Origin: an uncultured Clostridia bacterium
GTDB taxonomy: Bacteria; Bacillota; Clostridia; Christensenellales; Aristaeellaceae
Assembly: GCA_937874275.1 (NCBI GenBank)
Contig: CALNAU010000118.1
Span: 1 to 13,017 of the forward strand
DNA: 13,017 bases
Direction: 5' to 3'
Shown here: in pieces, positions 4,956 through 12,014 of the stretch
How the letters are laid out: the number at the start of each line of letters is the position of its first letter
Position numbering within the stretch: the first letter of the stretch is position 1
Notes under the pieces: generated by a model
Database searches by the model: none
Seen by the model: only the letters and a program-made list of their open reading frames with translations
Told to the model about the DNA's origin: nothing
Position numbers and translations under genes: made by a program

Positions 4956-5200
4956 CATTGTTCTTTTGCGGATAGAAATCGGGCAACAGGATGACCGGTG
5001 GGGATCATGCATCACATGAAACGCTTCTCAACCATCATCGTTTCCGATGGTTTTTGCAGCGCATACACAAGCCCATCACCAGGCGCCGCTTGCATCGCGG
5101 CTAATGGGGTGATTCACACATCCGTTATTAAGGCATGGTGGCAGCGACATACTAACCGCAACACGAAACAGAACACCGATTTGGCCTTAAACTTCTGCCC
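4956..5200. other. Non-coding stretch between pduL and lysA
   Basis: About 245 bases without a credible gene. AACCATC (5030-5036) and GATGGTT (5046-5052) form a 7-bp hairpin followed by T residues up to 5055, which could be a small terminator or part of a short RNA. No lysine-riboswitch or T-box consensus was recognised before lysA. A 76-codon open frame at 4998-5228 has no ribosome-binding site or family resemblance and is not accepted. Confidence 0.4.
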
Positions 5201-5229
5201 TTGCCCCGACCACCAACTTTGCATATAAT
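5201..5229 (+). promoter_or_regulatory. lysA promoter
   Basis: TTGCCC (5201-5206), a 17-base spacer and TATAAT (5224-5229). The leader to the TTG start is short (about 45 bases) and holds a small hairpin GGGC-TTC-GCCC (5245-5255) just before the ribosome-binding site. That leaves no room for a lysine riboswitch. Confidence 0.7.
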
Positions 5230-5274
5230 GGGGAAACTGAAATACGGGCTTCGCCCTGCAAGGAGCACGGAAGA

Positions 5275-6531
5275 TTGCCTAACTTCAATTTGAGCGACGA
5301 GGTCTTCACCCGCGCGGCACAGCAGTTTCCCACCCCCTTCTTCCTTTACGACGAACAGGGCATCCGCCAGGCGGCCCATGGCCTGCAGGAGGCATTCAGC
5401 TGGAACCCCCGGTTCAAGGAGTTTTTCGCCGTCAAGGCACAGCCCAACCCCCACATCCTCAAACTATTGCTGGATGAAGGCTGCGGGCTGGACTGCTCCT
5501 CCATGACGGAGCTGATGATGGCCGAGCGCCTGGGCGTGCGGGGGGCGGACCTGATGTTCAGCGCCAACGCCATGCCGCCTGAGGAGTTTGCCTACGCGCG
5601 CAAACTGGGCGCCACCATTAACCTGGATGACATCAGCGACATAGAGACGCTGCGCCAGCACGGCGGCATCCCGGATACCATCTGCATGCGCTACAACCCG
5701 GGCGGGCTGTTCGGCGACGGCAACGCCATCATGGGCAGCCCCAAGGACAGCAAATTCGGCTGGATGCGCGAACAGCTCAGCGAAGGCCTGCTGCGCCTGA
5801 AGGAGTTGGGCGTCAAGCGATTCGGCCTGCATGCCTTCCTGGCCAGCAACATGCTGGGTGAGGTGTACTATCCACTGCTGGCCAAGCTGCTGTTTGAAAC
5901 CGGCAAGGAGCTGACCGATGAAACCGGCCTGCCGCTGGACTTCATCAACCTGTCGGGCGGCATCGGCATCCCCTACAAGCCGGAGGACAAGGCAGCGGAT
6001 ATCGCCCTCATCGGCCAGCGCGTGCAGGAAGACTATGAGGAATCCTTCGGCGACAGCGAGCTATCCAACGTGGCTGTCAATACCGAGCTGGGCCGCTACA
6101 TCACCGGCCCCTACGGCTGGCTGGTGACCCGCGCCATGCACGAAAAACGCATTCATAAGCACTACATCGGGGTGGACGCCTGCGCGGTCAACCTCATTCG
6201 CCCGGCCATGTACGGCGCGTACCACCACATCCACATCGCGGGCAAGCGCGATGACCCGGCGGTGGAAACCTATGACATCACCGGCGCCCTGTGCGAAAAC
6301 AACGACAAGTTTGCCATTGACCGCCGCATGCCCGCCATCGAGCTGGATGACATACTGGTTATCCACGACGCGGGCGCCCACGGCGCGGCCATGGGCTACC
6401 AGTACAACGGCCGCCTGCGCGCCGCCGAGGTGCTGCACCGACAGGACGGCAGCTTCCAGCTGATTCGCCGCGCCGAGACACAGGAAGACTATTTCGCCAC
6501 GCTGTTTGGCGAGGGCTTGCCTACGTTCTGA
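5275..6531 (+). CDS. lysA: Diaminopimelate decarboxylase
   Basis: A 418-residue PLP enzyme of the fold III (alanine-racemase/ornithine-decarboxylase) family. It would convert meso-diaminopimelate to lysine plus CO2, the last step of lysine synthesis. The PLP lysine is K54 in FFAVKAQPNP. H186 lies in GLHAFLASN. The glycine-rich phosphate loop is LSGGIGIPY (226-234), with ELGR at 271-274. The C-terminal substrate/active-site segment is CENND (340-344), where many LysA proteins read CESGD. It belongs to the clostridial LysA-like group with VDACAVNLIRPAMYGAYHHI, so a related carboxylyase specificity cannot be fully excluded. The start is TTG at 5275, with AGGAG nine bases upstream and no in-frame ATG before residue 77. 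It has its own promoter and terminator; no other lysine gene is adjacent. Confidence 0.88.
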   Translation: MPNFNLSDEVFTRAAQQFPTPFFLYDEQGIRQAAHGLQEAFSWNPRFKEFFAVKAQPNPHILKLLLDEGCGLDCSSMTELMMAERLGVRGADLMFSANAMPPEEFAYARKLGATINLDDISDIETLRQHGGIPDTICMRYNPGGLFGDGNAIMGSPKDSKFGWMREQLSEGLLRLKELGVKRFGLHAFLASNMLGEVYYPLLAKLLFETGKELTDETGLPLDFINLSGGIGIPYKPEDKAADIALIGQRVQEDYEESFGDSELSNVAVNTELGRYITGPYGWLVTRAMHEKRIHKHYIGVDACAVNLIRPAMYGAYHHIHIAGKRDDPAVETYDITGALCENNDKFAIDRRMPAIELDDILVIHDAGAHGAAMGYQYNGRLRAAEVLHRQDGSFQLIRRAETQEDYFATLFGEGLPTF

Positions 6532-6548
6532 TCACATTGCGAGCACGA

Positions 6549-6574
6549 AAAAAGCGCCAGCCATGGCGCTTTTT
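6549..6574. terminator. Bidirectional terminator between lysA and the SRAP gene
   Basis: AGCGCCA/TGGCGCT stem (6553-6570) with loop GCCA, flanked by an A run (6548-6553) and a T run (6570-6574). It serves the convergent lysA and minus-strand SRAP genes, whose stops are 57 bases apart. Confidence 0.85.
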
Positions 6575-6588
6575 CATAACGAGCAATA

Positions 6589-7206
6589 TCAAAGCTCGTC
6601 GATGTCCTCCAGCCCTTCGATGCGGTCGATGGATTGGTTGATGATTCCGTTTACATCAGCATCCGGGGACAGCCATTGCTGTTGCTGCTCCCGGTCGAGG
6701 ATGACGGGCATGCGGTCGTGGATATCCTGGATTTGCTGTGCTGCTTTTTTGGTGAGGATGACAAAGCGCGCCGTGTCTTCTCCTGCCTCCAGCCGATAGA
6801 TGCCGGCCATATAAACGGTGGTGGCGCGGGGATCGCGCATAATGTGACGGATTTTCTTTTTCAGTTCGGGAGACTGCTTCCACTCGTAGTAATAGGAGGC
6901 AGGAATCAGGCACCTGTTCTCGGCAACGGGCTTGCGGAAGGTGGGTTTCTGAGTGACAGTTTCGGCACGCGCGTTGATCAACACGCCCTTGCCGTCAAAG
7001 CCGGTGAAGCCCCAGCGCATCTGCTCATACTTGATTTTGCTGCCCTCGCGGATGGCCGCGATGGTGGCGGCATAATCGGCAGGGCGCACATCGCCCGTGC
7101 GGATGGGCGGCAGGTCGAGCGCCTGTTCGCGCTTGTCCGACTCAATCTGTCTGAGGATGGCCATGATTTCCGGGTCATCGATGGCTACAAAAAATCGCCC
7201 GCACAT
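6589..7206 (-). CDS. SRAP-domain abasic-site protein (YedK/HMCES type)
   Basis: A 205-residue SOS-response-associated peptidase (SRAP) protein. Family members form a stable thiazolidine cross-link between Cys2 and an abasic site in single-stranded DNA, protecting it during replication. After removal of Met1, Cys2 in MCGRF is the nucleophile. The other active-site residues are in place: N78 and R80 in INARAET, E108 in SYYYEW, and H163 in IHDRMP. Length matches the family and no residue is missing. The start has AAGGAGG about nine bases upstream. A -10 TATAAT lies at 7251-7246. No clear LexA-type box was found, so SOS control is not shown. It stands alone, facing lysA. Confidence 0.9.
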   Translation of the reverse strand: MCGRFFVAIDDPEIMAILRQIESDKREQALDLPPIRTGDVRPADYAATIAAIREGSKIKYEQMRWGFTGFDGKGVLINARAETVTQKPTFRKPVAENRCLIPASYYYEWKQSPELKKKIRHIMRDPRATTVYMAGIYRLEAGEDTARFVILTKKAAQQIQDIHDRMPVILDREQQQQWLSPDADVNGIINQSIDRIEGLEDIDEL

Positions 7207-7245
7207 GGTCGTATCCTCCTTTCAAACAAACCCCATCTTCAGCCC

Positions 7246-7251
7246 ATTATA
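7246..7251 (-). promoter_or_regulatory. -10 element of the SRAP gene
   Basis: A perfect TATAAT on the minus strand, 39 bases before the start codon. The bases at 17-18 spacing upstream (AGAATT / AAGAAT) are a poor -35, so only the -10 is called. Confidence 0.5.
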
Positions 7252-7291
7252 CCCCGGAATAAGAACAGAATTCTTTCCTTCCTGTTCCACA

Positions 7292-7314
7292 TTTCCAAGC
7301 ACACGCGCTGGAAA
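7292..7314 (-). repeat. Hairpin after the aldehyde dehydrogenase gene
   Basis: TTTCC and GGAAA, then AGC and GCT with one bulged base, pair around the loop ACACGC five bases beyond the dehydrogenase stop. There is no T run on the minus strand, so it may be an mRNA 3'-end or rho-linked structure rather than an intrinsic terminator. Confidence 0.35.
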
Positions 7315-7318
7315 GCGG

Positions 7319-8701
7319 CTAATGCTTCAACAGCCAGGACGGCAGCGTCTTCTCGGCGTTGCGGTAGGGGTGGTAGCGCAGCGGCAGGTCCATGATGCGC
7401 CACTTTTTGAGCACGCTTTTGTGGTGTGTGAAGGTGTCGAAGGTGGTTTTGCCGTGGTAGCGGCCCATGCCGCTGTCGCCCACGCCGCCAAAGGGCAGGT
7501 GTGAGCCGGCCAGGTGCAGCACCGTGTCGTTGACGCAGCCGCCGCCGAAACTGAGGCGGCTGATGACCTCCGCCTCCACCTGCTGATGCTGCGTAAACAG
7601 ATACAGCGCCAGGGGTTGCGGACGGGATGCCACAAAGCGCATGGCCTCCTCCATGTTGTCCACCGACAGGATGGGCAAAATGGGGCCGAAGATTTCCTCC
7701 TGCATCAGGGGGCTGTCCGCCGCGGGCTCGTCCACCAGCGCCATGCTGATTTGCCGGGTATCCAGATGCTGCTCACCGCCAGAGAGGATGGTCTGCCCCT
7801 CCAGCAGGCCGCACAGGCGCTCGTAGTGCTTCTGGTTGATAACTTTGGGGTAGTTTTGCTTGAAATATGCGGCATTGGGCATCATGCGTGCCAGCTCCGC
7901 CCGGAGGGCCTCCACCAGCTGCGGCTTGACGCCGCGCTGCACCAGCACATAGTCCGGCGCCACGCAGGTCTGCCCGGCGTTGAGCAGCTTGCCAAAGAGA
8001 ATTCGCTTGGCGGCCAGCGCAATGTCGGCGCTCTCCTCCACCAGCACGGGGCTTTTGCCGCCCAGCTCCAGCGTGAGGGGTATCAGGTGCCGGGCCGCCT
8101 TTTGCATGACCAATTGGCCCACCGAGGGCGAACCGGTGAAAAAGATGTAGTCGTATCGCTCTTCCAGCAGCGCGTTATTTTCGCTGCGCCCGCCCTCAAT
8201 GACCCGCACATGCGCAGGGTCAAAGGCGGCTTCGCACAGCGCGGCCATCACCTGGGAAATGCGCGGCGCGTAGGCGGACGGCTTGACCAGCACGCAGTTG
8301 CCCGCGGCCACAGCACCTATGACGGGGTTCATGGTCAGCTGGAAGGGGTAGTTCCACGGGCTCATCACCAGCGTCACGCCGTAGGGCTGCTTGTACACAC
8401 GGGCCGTGGCGGGCAGCTGTGCCAACGACGGCCTGCGCCGCTCGGGCTTGGCCCAGCGGCCCAGCTTGCGGCAGGCCAGGTCGATCTCACCCAGCACCAG
8501 GCCAACCTCGGCCATGAAGCTTTCGTAGGGGGACTTGTTGAGGTCCTCCCGCAGCGCGGCCAGGATGTCCGGCGTGCGCTGCACCACCTGCTGACGAAGG
8601 CGGCGCAAGGCCTCTCGCCGATACGCCAGCGGCAGGGTATGCCCCTGATCGAAGAAACTGCGGGCCGCGAGTACGGCCTCGTGGATTTGCTCTTGATTCA
8701 T
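7319..8701 (-). CDS. Aldehyde dehydrogenase, class 3 type
   Basis: A 460-residue NAD(P)-dependent aldehyde dehydrogenase oxidising an aldehyde to its acid. The catalytic cysteine is C246 in NAGQTCVAPDY and the general base is E212 in LTLELGGKSP. N117 in SPWNYPF stabilises the intermediate, and K140 in VLVKPSAYAP binds the cofactor. EEIFGPILP is the usual C-terminal signature. The short length and the N-terminus (begins near AARSFFDQGHTLPLAYRREAL) place it with the class 3/YwdH/CoxF-like enzymes that often act on fatty or aromatic aldehydes. There is no predicted C-terminal membrane anchor. ATG at 8701 has GAGGAG six bases upstream; the frame extends nine codons further without support. It overlaps the TetR stop by ATGA, so the two are co-translated and probably co-regulated. 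Confidence 0.9.
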   Translation of the reverse strand: MNQEQIHEAVLAARSFFDQGHTLPLAYRREALRRLRQQVVQRTPDILAALREDLNKSPYESFMAEVGLVLGEIDLACRKLGRWAKPERRRPSLAQLPATARVYKQPYGVTLVMSPWNYPFQLTMNPVIGAVAAGNCVLVKPSAYAPRISQVMAALCEAAFDPAHVRVIEGGRSENNALLEERYDYIFFTGSPSVGQLVMQKAARHLIPLTLELGGKSPVLVEESADIALAAKRILFGKLLNAGQTCVAPDYVLVQRGVKPQLVEALRAELARMMPNAAYFKQNYPKVINQKHYERLCGLLEGQTILSGGEQHLDTRQISMALVDEPAADSPLMQEEIFGPILPILSVDNMEEAMRFVASRPQPLALYLFTQHQQVEAEVISRLSFGGGCVNDTVLHLAGSHLPFGGVGDSGMGRYHGKTTFDTFTHHKSVLKKWRIMDLPLRYHPYRNAEKTLPSWLLKH

Positions 8702-9333
8702 GCCAGGCTCCTCATGATGATGTCGCACAATTGATCGGCCAGCTTCTGCTTGTCCTCTGCCCGCCCGGCCAGAAAGTGCTGCATGCGGTACTGGTGATAC
8801 CCGGATGAGCAGGCCAGCTGCAACAGCAGCACATTGTTGTCAATCAGGTAGGCAGCCAGGGGGATATCCAAATCCTGCCGCAGCTCACCGCGCTCTACCG
8901 CCTGGCGCAGCATGCGCTGGTAGTAGTCCACGGACAGCTTCTCGGCCTGGGTGGACAGCCGCATGGCCAGGGGGGCCAGTTCCTCGGTCATCATGCTCAG
9001 GTACAGGTTGTTCATGTCCGGGTGCCGCTGGGCATACCAGACGGCGGCGTTGAGCAGCTCCAGCAGCTGCTCGCGGAAGGGCCCCTCCTGCCGCAGGCCC
9101 TGGAACACGCGCTCCAGCAGCTCGTATCCCTTGTCCACCACGGCCAGAAACAGGTCTTCCTTGCTGTCGAAATAGCTGTACATGCTGCCAATGCTGATGC
9201 CGGCCTTGCGGGCAATCTGGTTGATGGAGGTGGCGGCATAGCCTTTGCCGGCAAACTCGCTGACGGCGATGGTGAAGATATGGTCCCGCTTGTCCTCGGA
9301 GATGCGGTCAAAGGTATCCTTGTGAAACGGCAT
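8698..9333 (-). CDS. TetR/AcrR-family transcriptional regulator
   Basis: A 211-residue one-component repressor. The N-terminal HTH spans about residues 18-62 (IFTIAVSEFAGKGYAATSINQIARKAG, then SIGSMYSYFDSKEDLFL), the classic TetR signature. The C-terminal part is all-helical and would bind a ligand and dimerise. There is no visible clue to the ligand. The start has AAGGAGG nine bases upstream. It sits 35 bases after the SCP2-like gene and overlaps the aldehyde dehydrogenase by four bases, so it most likely controls at least that gene, perhaps in response to an aldehyde or lipid. A weak -10 (TAAAAT) exists in the 35-base gap, so tetR and the dehydrogenase may have their own promoter; no clear operator palindrome was found there. 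Confidence 0.88.
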   Translation of the reverse strand: MPFHKDTFDRISEDKRDHIFTIAVSEFAGKGYAATSINQIARKAGISIGSMYSYFDSKEDLFLAVVDKGYELLERVFQGLRQEGPFREQLLELLNAAVWYAQRHPDMNNLYLSMMTEELAPLAMRLSTQAEKLSVDYYQRMLRQAVERGELRQDLDIPLAAYLIDNNVLLLQLACSSGYHQYRMQHFLAGRAEDKQKLADQLCDIIMRSLA

Positions 9334-9368
9334 GGCGGCTCCTCCTTCGTGATGACCATTTTACCATA

Positions 9369-10142
9369 TCATCCCTGGATGTAGGAGCCCACCAGTTGCA
9401 TGAAGTCGCCGATTTTGGCGCCGAACTCGGGCGCGCCTTCCAGTATCAGCCGTTTCTCTGCCGTCAGGGTGAGGAAGTCCCCCGTCTGCAGCAGGATGCT
9501 CAGCGCGCTGTCCAGATCGGCAAAGCGCATGGTGAAGAAGGGCTGCGAGCGGGTGTATAGGCCGCGGGCGGCCTTGCTCTTGCCTGCCTTGACGCGCAGG
9601 TAGGCCGCGGTATCGGGGTGCCCCTCCACCCGCCAGGCATATACCCGGTCCGGGCTTTTTGTGGCCCACTCGCGCACGCTGGGGTGCCCCAGGCGGTTGA
9701 GGCGGCTGATGCCTCGGCTGAGCAGGTAGAGGTACAGCCGCACCACCAGCTCCTTGGTGGGCTCATCCGCGGGCGGTGTCTTGGCCGCCAGCAGGGAGGC
9801 CATCTTCAGCAGCGTGCGGAAGGTGGCGATGAGCAGACCGGGCTTGCCAAAGCCCTGTATCTTGGGCATTTTCTTGGTCTTGCCCAGAAAGAAGTCGTTG
9901 AAGTGCTGCTGGCGGGCAAAGTGCAGCGATGCATCGGGCTGCTCGTGCAGGCCCAGCACCGTCGTCACCGCACCATCCTCCAGCACAAAGTGCAGGCCTT
10001 CCACGCCGTCGGGCAGGTTGACAGACAGCTGCACCACGCCGGATTTGCCCCGGAAGTAGCCATATTGCTCACCAATCTCCTTCATCAGCGGGATGACCGC
10101 GTACAAAAACAGCTGGCTTGCGTACATTGCATCATCCATCAT
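9369..10142 (-). CDS. SCP2-like (sterol-carrier-type) protein, possibly two tandem domains
   Basis: A 257-residue soluble protein with no signal peptide. Two segments look like SCP2-type lipid-binding folds. The first is about residues 32-95 (VVQLSVNLPDGVEGLHFVLEDGAV, then HEQPDASLHFARQQHFNDFFLG). The second is about 165-255 (YAWRVEGHPDTAAYLRVKAGKS, then QPFFTMRFADLDSALSILL and PEFGAKIGDFMQLVGSYI). The dyad 'xFxD...A..L / G...L.G' followed by a terminal helix is the SCP2 style; the first half is the less certain. Known SCP2 domains bind fatty acyl chains or other lipids. GTG at 10148 overlaps the transketolase stop. ATG at 10142 is preferred, with GAGG seven bases upstream. Either way it is coupled to the split transketolase. 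Its job in this operon is unknown. Confidence 0.6.
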   Translation of the reverse strand: MMDDAMYASQLFLYAVIPLMKEIGEQYGYFRGKSGVVQLSVNLPDGVEGLHFVLEDGAVTTVLGLHEQPDASLHFARQQHFNDFFLGKTKKMPKIQGFGKPGLLIATFRTLLKMASLLAAKTPPADEPTKELVVRLYLYLLSRGISRLNRLGHPSVREWATKSPDRVYAWRVEGHPDTAAYLRVKAGKSKAARGLYTRSQPFFTMRFADLDSALSILLQTGDFLTLTAEKRLILEGAPEFGAKIGDFMQLVGSYIQG

Positions 10143-10144
10143 AC

Positions 10145-11146
10145 TCACACCTCGTCTGCCCAGTCGTCGTCCTCTTCAAAGTCCATCTTAAGGGCCTCGC
10201 GGGCCGCCGTGATGAGGCCGTTGGTATCGATGCCGTGGATGCTCATCAAATCCTCATGGTAACCAATGGGCGAGAATGTATCCTGGATGCCCAGCCTGCG
10301 GAAGGCGCACCCCATGCCGCTCTCGGCGATAACCTCGGCCACCGCGCCGCCCAAGCCGCCCACCACGGTGTGATCCTCCGCCGTGATGATGCGCCTGGTG
10401 TCGTGCACGGCCTTTTTAATGGCCTCCTTGTCCAGGGGCTTGATGGAGTGCATATCCAGCACGCGCGCCTTGATGCCCTCGGCCTCCAGTTCGCGCGCCG
10501 CCTGCAGGGCAGAAAACACCGCGCTGCCGCAGGCGATGAAGCACAGGTCGCTACCATCCTTGAGCAGGTTGGCCTTGCCGATCTGGAAGTCCTCAATGCC
10601 CTGAGGATATACCACCTGGTCAAAGCCGCGGTTGATGCGGATATATACCGGGCCCTGATGCTCGATGGCGGCGCGCACGGCGGCGGCTGCCTCCTGCCCG
10701 TCGGCCGGCACCAGCACCACCAGGTTGGCCATGGTGCGCATGATGGCGATGTCCTCCGTGGCGTGGTGGGTGGAGCCCGCCTGCCCGAAGCTGGTGCCCG
10801 CGTGGGAGGCAATCATCTTGACGTTGAGGTTTTGATAGCAGATGTCGGTATGCACCTGATCCAGCGCCCGGCAGGAGTTGAAGATGGCAAACGTGCAGGT
10901 GAAGGGAATCAGCCCGCAGGCCGCCATGCCGGCCGCGATGCCGAACATGTTTTGCTCGGCGATGCCCAGGTTGACAAACCGGTCGGGGAAATGTTCCTGA
11001 AACACGCCAATCTTGGTGGATTTGGCCAGGTCGGCCGTCAGCGTCACGATGCGGGGATCGGTCTGCGCGATTTCACACAGGGTGTGCGCATAGACTTCCG
11101 CCGTGGACAGCTTGGTGGTATCAAGGGATGTATAGGCAATGCCCAT
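10145..11146 (-). CDS. Split transketolase, C-terminal subunit (PYR and C-terminal domains)
   Basis: A 333-residue protein equal to the second half of transketolase. E64 in NLGIAEQNMFG is the glutamate that activates the thiamine diphosphate aminopyrimidine. TADLAKSTKIG (37-47), HAGTSFGQAGSTHHATEDIA (115-134) and VPADG (146-150) are typical PYR-domain segments. The C-terminal domain (GSDLCFIACGS, then ARVLDMHSIKPLD and TAEDHTVVGGLGGAVAEV) is complete. With the N-terminal subunit it would transfer a two-carbon ketol unit between sugar phosphates or a specialised acceptor. ATG at 11146 is chosen over the open frame to 11266, with AAGGAG six bases upstream. It starts one base after the TAA of the N-terminal subunit gene. 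The acidic tail MDFEEDDDWADEV is unusual. Confidence 0.9.
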   Translation of the reverse strand: MGIAYTSLDTTKLSTAEVYAHTLCEIAQTDPRIVTLTADLAKSTKIGVFQEHFPDRFVNLGIAEQNMFGIAAGMAACGLIPFTCTFAIFNSCRALDQVHTDICYQNLNVKMIASHAGTSFGQAGSTHHATEDIAIMRTMANLVVLVPADGQEAAAAVRAAIEHQGPVYIRINRGFDQVVYPQGIEDFQIGKANLLKDGSDLCFIACGSAVFSALQAARELEAEGIKARVLDMHSIKPLDKEAIKKAVHDTRRIITAEDHTVVGGLGGAVAEVIAESGMGCAFRRLGIQDTFSPIGYHEDLMSIHGIDTNGLITAAREALKMDFEEDDDWADEV

Positions 11147-11147
11147 C

Positions 11148-12014
11148 TTATGCTCCTTCCAGCGCGGCGACGCGCTCCTGATGGTAACGCTCCAGGCTGT
11201 CATATGCCTTGGCGGACAGCTCCTCATTGATGGCGCCGTAGTGCCAGCGGTAGTCGCCCGCGGCAAAGTCCACCCCGGCGCCCTTCACGGTATCCAGGAT
11301 GATGCAGCTGGGCTGGTCCCTGCGGGCAAGCGCCTCGCCGATGGCCCGGTCGATGGCCGCGAAATCGTGCCCGTTGACCGTGACGGTATGAAAGCCGAAG
11401 GCCGTCCACTTGTCCTGGAAGGGCTCCAGCTTCATCACGTCCTCGGTATTGCCGTCCAGCATGGCGTGATTGCGGTCCACCATGGTAATCAGGTTGCTCT
11501 GCCTGCGGCTGCCGATGGCCATGGCGGCCTCCCACACGGCGCCCTCATTGCACTCGCCGTCGCCCAGCAGGCAATAGGTGATGTACTCCTTGCCCATCAT
11601 CTGCGCCGCGATGGCCATGCCCAGCGCAATGGACAATCCGTGCCCCAAAGAGCCCGTGGACGCGTCCACCCCCGGCACCTTGGTGGCATCCAGGTGGATG
11701 CCCAGCTTGGAGCCGGTGAGGTTGAATGTCTTCAGGTCTTCCCGGTTGAGGTAGCCCAAATCCGCCAGCACGGACACAAAGCCGATGCCCGCGTGCCCCT
11801 TGCTCATGATGAAGCGGTCGCGCTCCGGCCAGTCCGGGTTGGCGCGGTCGATGTTCATGCGGTGGTAGTACAGCAGCGTGACGGCGTCAATCATGCTCAG
11901 CGCCCCACCCAGATGGCCGCTGCCGGCATGGTACACCGTATCCACGATGCTGCGGCGCAGCTCGTGCGCCTTGTTCTCCAGTGTGATCAGTTTCTCCCGG
12001 CTCAGCTGCATCAT
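11148..12014 (-). CDS. Split transketolase, N-terminal subunit (thiamine diphosphate-binding domain)
   Basis: A 288-residue protein equal to the first half of transketolase. The thiamine diphosphate/Mg motif is intact: GDGECNEG (151-158) through D180-R-N182. Cofactor/substrate residues are H34 in GSGHLGGALS, H74 in SKGHAG, H107 in GIHLDA and GSLGHGLS (121-128). Length fits split transketolases of Clostridia and archaea. Two ATGs are adjacent. The first (12014) forms ATGA with the aminotransferase stop but is only three bases from GGAG. The second (12011) has six bases, so the true start may be 12011. It works as a complex with the product of the next gene. Split enzymes are used both as the pentose-phosphate housekeeping enzyme and in specialised pathways; the aminotransferase neighbour favours the latter. 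Confidence 0.9.
   Translation of the reverse strand: MMQLSREKLITLENKAHELRRSIVDTVYHAGSGHLGGALSMIDAVTLLYYHRMNIDRANPDWPERDRFIMSKGHAGIGFVSVLADLGYLNREDLKTFNLTGSKLGIHLDATKVPGVDASTGSLGHGLSIALGMAIAAQMMGKEYITYCLLGDGECNEGAVWEAAMAIGSRRQSNLITMVDRNHAMLDGNTEDVMKLEPFQDKWTAFGFHTVTVNGHDFAAIDRAIGEALARRDQPSCIILDTVKGAGVDFAAGDYRWHYGAINEELSAKAYDSLERYHQERVAALEGA

Noticed and set aside
5201..5274. Lysine riboswitch or T-box before lysA
   Set aside because: The leader from the promoter to the start is only about 45 bases, far too short, and no consensus segment was seen.
7261..7280. Possible LexA/SOS box upstream of the SRAP gene
   Set aside because: The GAACAGAATTC stretch has the wrong spacing and an imperfect right half compared with the GAAC-N4-GTTC box; no SOS control is claimed.
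7514..8734. A 406-codon open frame on the plus strand
   Set aside because: It is the antisense shadow of the GC-rich aldehyde dehydrogenase gene, whose catalytic motifs are intact on the minus strand; the antisense product has no recognisable domain and is rich in His, Gln and Arg.
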